Of a DNA stretch of 7,500 nucleotides, positions 1 through 7,500 are shown piece by piece. The DNA is from Leptospira mayottensis 200901116. GTDB taxonomy: Bacteria; Spirochaetota; Leptospiria; Leptospirales; Leptospiraceae. Within the stretch, counting starts at the first letter, position 1. Each line of letters opens with the position of its first letter. The translations under genes and the position numbers were made by a program. The stretch is from NCBI RefSeq assembly GCF_000306675.2, contig NZ_CP024871.1, forward strand, positions 2,512,501 to 2,520,000, read 5' to 3'. The notes below the pieces were generated by a model, which was given only the letters and a program-made list of their open reading frames with translations, had not been told where the DNA came from and did no database searches.

Positions 1-737
1 ATCCAACGCATCCATTTTCCCGACTTAGGAAGACTCAAACCGAAAACCCCAATCATTAAAAACGGAAATCCCAAACCGACTCCAAATAAAAACATCTTAA
101 ACGCGGCAAGAAGTACAGAATCAATTGAGATCGTACCGGAACCAACCGTAATCTGTAAAAGAATCGCGACCACGACCGGACCGACACAGGGAGAGGAAAG
201 AAGTCCGGCACCCATTCCCAAGAAAAAAGTTCCGCCGCATCCTTGCGCGGTTTTTACCTCCTTGGATTGAAAAAAAGGAAGATGAATCAAATCCAAGGAT
301 CCCAAAGCCAATAAAAAAATAAGAATAGAAAGCGCAAGGTTAACGATTGGATAACGCAAGATTACGTTAAACGCTCCCCCCGAAAAACCAGCAATCAGTC
401 CGAAAGAAGCATAAATTGTGATCAAACCGAGGTAGTAAATCGCAGGATGTAAAATTCTAGGAGAACCTTCTCCCCTAGCCCTTACGATTCCTACCGTAAT
501 CGGATACAATGGATATACGCAGGGTAAAAGACTTGCAAGAACCCCACCTGTTATCAGAAGAAATCCAGAAGTCCAATCAAAGGTTCCGCTGGAAATTCCT
601 TCCGAAACGGACTTTCGAATCCCGGAAAACCAAGAACCGGATAGAGTTTCCGCGGAAAGAGGTAATCCCAAAGTCAGGACACTCAAAATCGCAAAACAAA
701 TTAGAAAATTCTTATATTGATAGATTTTCAGTAGCAC
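1..737 (-). CDS. DsbD/CcdA-type thiol-disulfide transporter, N-terminal part (3' end beyond window)
   Basis: This frame is open from 737 to the left edge (about 245 codons) and encodes a polytopic membrane protein. In the family, a pair of membrane cysteines carries electrons from cytoplasmic thioredoxin to periplasmic thiol proteins, for disulfide isomerisation or cytochrome c maturation. Visible here: a signal-like hydrophobic stretch (residues 11-29), then the first redox motif [13 protein letters not shown] with Cys73, several membrane segments, and the second motif [16 protein letters not shown] with Cys184. A later LPKSGKWM resembles the end of the DsbD membrane domain. The usual periplasmic alpha domain of DsbD is missing: only about 30 residues separate the signal from the first membrane segment. 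An extra Cys167 lies in the loop before the second motif. The start is taken as GTG at 737, since an in-frame TAA lies at 741-743 and there is no ATG before the signal; the ribosome site is weak. Family assignment is firm; whether it serves Dsb or cytochrome c maturation, and whether a thioredoxin domain follows, cannot be seen. Confidence 0.87.
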   Translation of the reverse strand, partial: MLLKIYQYKNFLICFAILSVLTLGLPLSAETLSGSWFSGIRKSVSEGISSGTFDWTSGFLLITGGVLASLLPCVYPLYPITVGIVRARGEGSPRILHPAIYYLGLITIYASFGLIAGFSGGAFNVILRYPIVNLALSILIFLLALGSLDLIHLPFFQSKEVKTAQGCGGTFFLGMGAGLLSSPCVGPVVVAILLQITVGSGTISIDSVLLAAFKMFLFGVGLGFPFLMIGVFGLSLPKSGKWMRW

Positions 738-1877
<1,140 letters not shown>

Positions 1878-1878
1878 T

Positions 1879-1894
1879 TGTGGGAGCTCCTACA
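1879..1894. repeat. Near-palindrome just after a stop codon
   Basis: TGTGGGAGCTCCTACA begins one base after the stop codon of the secreted-protein gene. As RNA it folds into a 6-bp stem (one G-U pair) with an AGCT loop. Part of it, CTCCTACATT (1887-1896), recurs at 2024-2033 in the same gap. I recall similar short palindromes of the form GGGAGxTCCTACA being common between Leptospira genes, but cannot verify this here. It may help end transcription: a run of five T follows about nine bases later. Confidence 0.45.
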
Positions 1895-2071
1895 TTGAGA
1901 ATTTTTCTTGAAAATATAAGATTTTTCTGATAAAGAAAAGTCCGGCCGATTTTCTCGTGAGGCCGCGCCTACGAGCGAATCAATAAGTTACTCGGACGTC
2001 TTTTTACGGAAAAACCGTCAAAACTCCTACATTCCACTTTCAGTGAAAAGTTTTCTCAGTTCCAAAAATAA

Positions 2072-2099
2072 AAAAGCCCGAGAAAAATCCCGGGCTTTT
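2072..2099 (-). terminator. Intrinsic terminator of glnA
   Basis: The two arms AAAAGCCCG (2072-2080) and CGGGCTTTT (2091-2099) pair perfectly around a 10-nt loop. Read on the minus strand, the stem is followed by a T-rich tract (TTTTTTATTTTT). It lies about 44 bp after the glnA stop codon, where a terminator is expected. Because the flanks are A-rich on one side and T-rich on the other, it may also stop plus-strand transcription from the convergent secreted-protein gene. Confidence 0.88.
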
Positions 2100-2142
2100 C
2101 GATTCGTAATCCCAACGAGCGCCTCCCTGGCACACGATTTGA

Positions 2143-3575
<1,433 letters not shown>

Positions 3576-3604
3576 GTTAGTCTTCGAGTATTAATCGTTA
3601 ATTC

Positions 3605-3617
3605 ACGCATCATGCGT
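3605..3617. promoter_or_regulatory. ACGCAT-C-ATGCGT palindrome in the glnA leader
   Basis: A perfect 6-bp inverted repeat with a single central base lies just downstream of where transcription from the sigma-54 promoter should begin (around 3620) and about 40 bp before the start codon. Its position suits an operator or a feature of the leader RNA. No protein can be named from sequence alone. Confidence 0.3.
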
Positions 3618-3630
3618 CTACACTTTTTAG

Positions 3631-3646
3631 TGCAAATATCGTACCA
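3631..3646 (-). promoter_or_regulatory. Sigma-54 (-24/-12) promoter of glnA
   Basis: On the minus strand this reads TGGTACGATATTTGCA. The invariant GG (3644-3645) and GC (3632-3633) are separated by exactly 10 bases, and the rest matches the sigma-54 consensus TGGCACG-N4-TTGCA except for one T in place of C. The GC lies 68 bases before the start codon, leaving a leader of roughly 55 nt. Sigma-54 promoters need an enhancer-binding activator such as NtrC, which fits nitrogen control of glutamine synthetase. The activator sites are not evident. Confidence 0.78.
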
Positions 3647-3653
3647 TTAAACT

Positions 3654-3669
3654 GAAATCCGATGATTTC
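3654..3669. promoter_or_regulatory. GAAATC-CGAT-GATTTC inverted repeat upstream of the glnA promoter
   Basis: Two 6-bp arms separated by 4 bp lie 8 bp upstream of the -24 element. This is closer than typical enhancer sites for sigma-54 activators, so it is more likely a repressor or other accessory site, or chance. It does not match the usual NtrC consensus. Confidence 0.25.
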
Positions 3670-3744
3670 CAAAAAAAGAGCCGAAGTCCCTTTTTTTCTC
3701 CGTTTCAAGAACGAATCCGGAATCAAAGTAAAATTCCTTGAAAG

Positions 3745-5202
<1,458 letters not shown>

Positions 5203-5206
<4 letters not shown>

Positions 5207-5231
5207 CAGGCCAATTCCCTCGAAAAAAATA
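5203..5231 (+). promoter_or_regulatory. Possible promoter for the tRNA and Cys-rich gene
   Basis: A perfect TTGACA (5203-5208) overlaps the TGA stop of the preceding gene. The best -10 position at 17-bp spacing is AAAATA (5226-5231), a poor match, so support is weak. It stands about 35 bp before the mature tRNA start. An inverted repeat CCGAT-CGA-ATCGG (5241-5253) lies between the two and could form a hairpin in the tRNA precursor leader. Confidence 0.3.
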
Positions 5232-5254
5232 GCACTGGAACCGATCGAATCGGA

Positions 5255-5346
<92 letters not shown>

Positions 5347-5348
5347 CC

Positions 5349-5647
<299 letters not shown>

Positions 5648-5676
5648 ATTTTAACTTTCTTGTCAAAAGAATCGTT

Positions 5677-6540
5677 TTACCTTCCATTGCAAGCAGACTC
5701 GGTTGCGGTGATTTTAGTTTTCCAGTCTGAATTCTCAGCCCCTGGAAAAGGCCAAAATTCTTTCCATTCAGAGATCGTTCGATTGACTTTTGCCGCAATG
5801 ATCGGATCGGATTGACAGAATCGTATCAAACGATTGTAATCGGAGATAGGCCCCATGATTCCCTGTCCGATTTCGGCGCGATCTTCCACATGATTTGTTG
5901 TCGCATAAAGCGATACGAAACCAGGTAGAGGATGTGAAAAAACCTGTGGATGTGGATTATTTTGTTGAGGACCGTAATGATTTCCGTACTGAAATCCGGC
6001 ATAATTCAGTGATCCCCAAGCCGGATCAAAAAGAATAAATCCCAAACTTTTATCAACGGCATGCGTTAGTTCGTGATGGATAGTCCCCAATCGAGCATAA
6101 TAGTCAAGGGGACTGATGAATGTTGATGTTTCAGAGTCATATATCCTCCTTTTACCTATTTCATCGAGTACGTTCAGATACATTATATTAGAAACCAAAT
6201 CCATTGATCCTCCATCAAAGTTTCTACAGAGTTGGACGTATTCAACACCCGCCTTGATCCAATACCCTCTCGGATATCTAGAGATTTCCATTTTTAATAG
6301 CTCTATAAAAAAATTGAGATCTTCGTCGGAATTACTCGGATCACAAGGAATCGGAAATTCCTGTCCTCTATGAGTGATGATCTTTACGTCTCGATCGTAG
6401 TTCTCGGCTCGGTCCGGTGGATACGGTAGCAGGATTAATGAATACAGAAGTTTTGAGTCGTCCTCGTTTTCTTTATCGATATTGCCGCAAGTTTCAAATG
6501 CAATTAGAACCAAAAAACTGAGAATAAACTTTATTTTCAT
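5677..6540 (-). CDS. Probable zinc metallopeptidase lipoprotein
   Basis: The 287-residue product has a lipoprotein-type signal: basic start MKIK, hydrophobic core, then FETC with Cys18 as the likely lipidated residue, followed by a charged linker (DKENEDDSK). The lipobox is loose, which spirochaetes tolerate. Residues 155-160, HHELTH, hold an HExxH zinc motif (His156, Glu157, His160). Downstream, VEDRAEIG (218-225) resembles the EDxAE segment that gives the third zinc ligand in gluzincin-type peptidases. Between them is a region rich in His, Asn, Gly and Pro (187-204). Active peptidase function is inferred, substrate unknown. A TTG 36 nt upstream is in frame, but the ATG at 6540 is preferred because it directly precedes the signal; the ribosome site (GTGGGG) is weak. 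It converges with the Cys-rich gene, and no strong terminator is seen between them. Confidence 0.85.
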   Translation of the reverse strand: MKIKFILSFLVLIAFETCGNIDKENEDDSKLLYSLILLPYPPDRAENYDRDVKIITHRGQEFPIPCDPSNSDEDLNFFIELLKMEISRYPRGYWIKAGVEYVQLCRNFDGGSMDLVSNIMYLNVLDEIGKRRIYDSETSTFISPLDYYARLGTIHHELTHAVDKSLGFILFDPAWGSLNYAGFQYGNHYGPQQNNPHPQVFSHPLPGFVSLYATTNHVEDRAEIGQGIMGPISDYNRLIRFCQSDPIIAAKVNRTISEWKEFWPFPGAENSDWKTKITATESACNGR

Positions 6541-7061
6541 GTAGTATGCCCCACTGTAAATTTTGAGTACATCCAACTAACGATTTTACAATCGAATGTA
6601 TATCAAAATTTTCTTGTAACGATCGGTGACAACTCAAATCAAATAATGTCAATTTAATATCGCGCGAGGCACATAAATATCAGGAGAAGATCGTAAATGT
6701 GATTTCAGTCGGTACTACTAATACTTATATAATAGAGTGTCTAAAATTCTGCGTCTAAACGTGGGATTTGTGCTCCAATTAACGGTATTCTATTTTATAG
6801 GATCAGTAAGAGACTCAACTTCAATCGCAATCTGATTTGAATTTAGCACCGGAAGAAAGATTTTCTATTTCGTTATTAAAATTAAGCTCCATTTTCTTCA
6901 CTAATCACAGGGAACGATACACGAAGGAGGCGCAACGCAATCCTGTTCCACGCCATCGGTGGTCGAAAATAAACGATAATTTGGAAACAACTTCTACACG
7001 TAAAACGAATTAGAATTTCTGCATATAGTAACGCCGTATTTTTCCAAGTGAAAATTTTCTT
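6541..7061. other. About 520 bp without a convincing gene
   Basis: Between the peptidase gene and smc I find no protein that can be supported. A minus-strand TTG-initiated frame (6901-6990) would encode 29 residues ending DCVAPPSCIVPCD; it has no good ribosome site and may be a decayed gene or repeat fragment. A minus-strand GTG overlaps its stop and opens a 23-codon frame, also unsupported. An exact TATAAT at 6728-6733 lacks a matching -35 box. A small inverted repeat CGATT-TTAC-AATCG lies at 6581-6594, upstream of the peptidase gene. The gap must hold the peptidase promoter and the end of smc transcription, but neither is clear. Confidence 0.5.

Positions 7062-7500
<439 letters not shown>

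Noticed and set aside
6541..6576. Upstream TTG start at 6576 for the metallopeptidase
   Set aside because: It would add 12 residues before the signal peptide and has no ribosome site; the ATG at 6540 fits the lipoprotein signal.
6728..6733. Exact TATAAT as a plus-strand promoter
   Set aside because: No acceptable -35 box occurs 15-19 bp upstream and no plus-strand gene follows; such hexamers are common in AT-rich DNA.

Overview
The window looks like ordinary chromosome of a spirochaete of the genus Leptospira. The support is a low-to-moderate GC content, frequent TTG/GTG starts, a spirochaete-type lipoprotein signal, a glutamine synthetase with an unusual C-terminal region, and several secreted proteins that fit no widely distributed family I recognise. 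The genus call is an inference from style and gene content; there is no rRNA here and I could not run a search.

Layout, left to right. Bases 1-737 (minus) encode the N-terminal part of a membrane thiol-disulfide transporter of the DsbD/CcdA type, which runs off the left edge. A 411-bp gap follows, holding an isolated plus-strand terminator-like hairpin (878-898). Bases 1149-1877 (plus) encode a tyrosine-rich secreted protein of unknown function. A short near-palindrome sits just after its stop. Bases 2143-3564 (minus) are a complete type I glutamine synthetase gene (glnA), with a clear intrinsic terminator downstream and a good sigma-54 (-24/-12) promoter upstream. Divergent from it is a 440-residue cytoplasmic protein of unknown function (3884-5206, plus). 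Next come a tRNA with anticodon CAU (5267-5340) and, 22 nt after it, a small secreted protein with eight cysteines (5363-5647, plus). A probable zinc-metallopeptidase lipoprotein (5677-6540, minus) converges on that gene. About 520 bp without a convincing gene follows. The right edge holds the C-terminal ATPase half-domain of the chromosome-partitioning protein SMC (7062-7500, minus).

How the parts work together: glnA gives the main biological story. Its product has Phe where enterobacterial glutamine synthetase has the adenylylated Tyr, and its promoter matches the sigma-54 consensus. Together these suggest nitrogen control mainly by transcription (and feedback or protein partners) rather than by covalent modification. 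The remaining genes look like unrelated neighbours. A loose envelope and redox theme exists (DsbD-like transporter, Cys-rich exported protein, secreted helical protein, lipoprotein peptidase), but nothing in the layout shows that they form one system. I found no CRISPR array, insertion sequence, phage gene or defence cassette.
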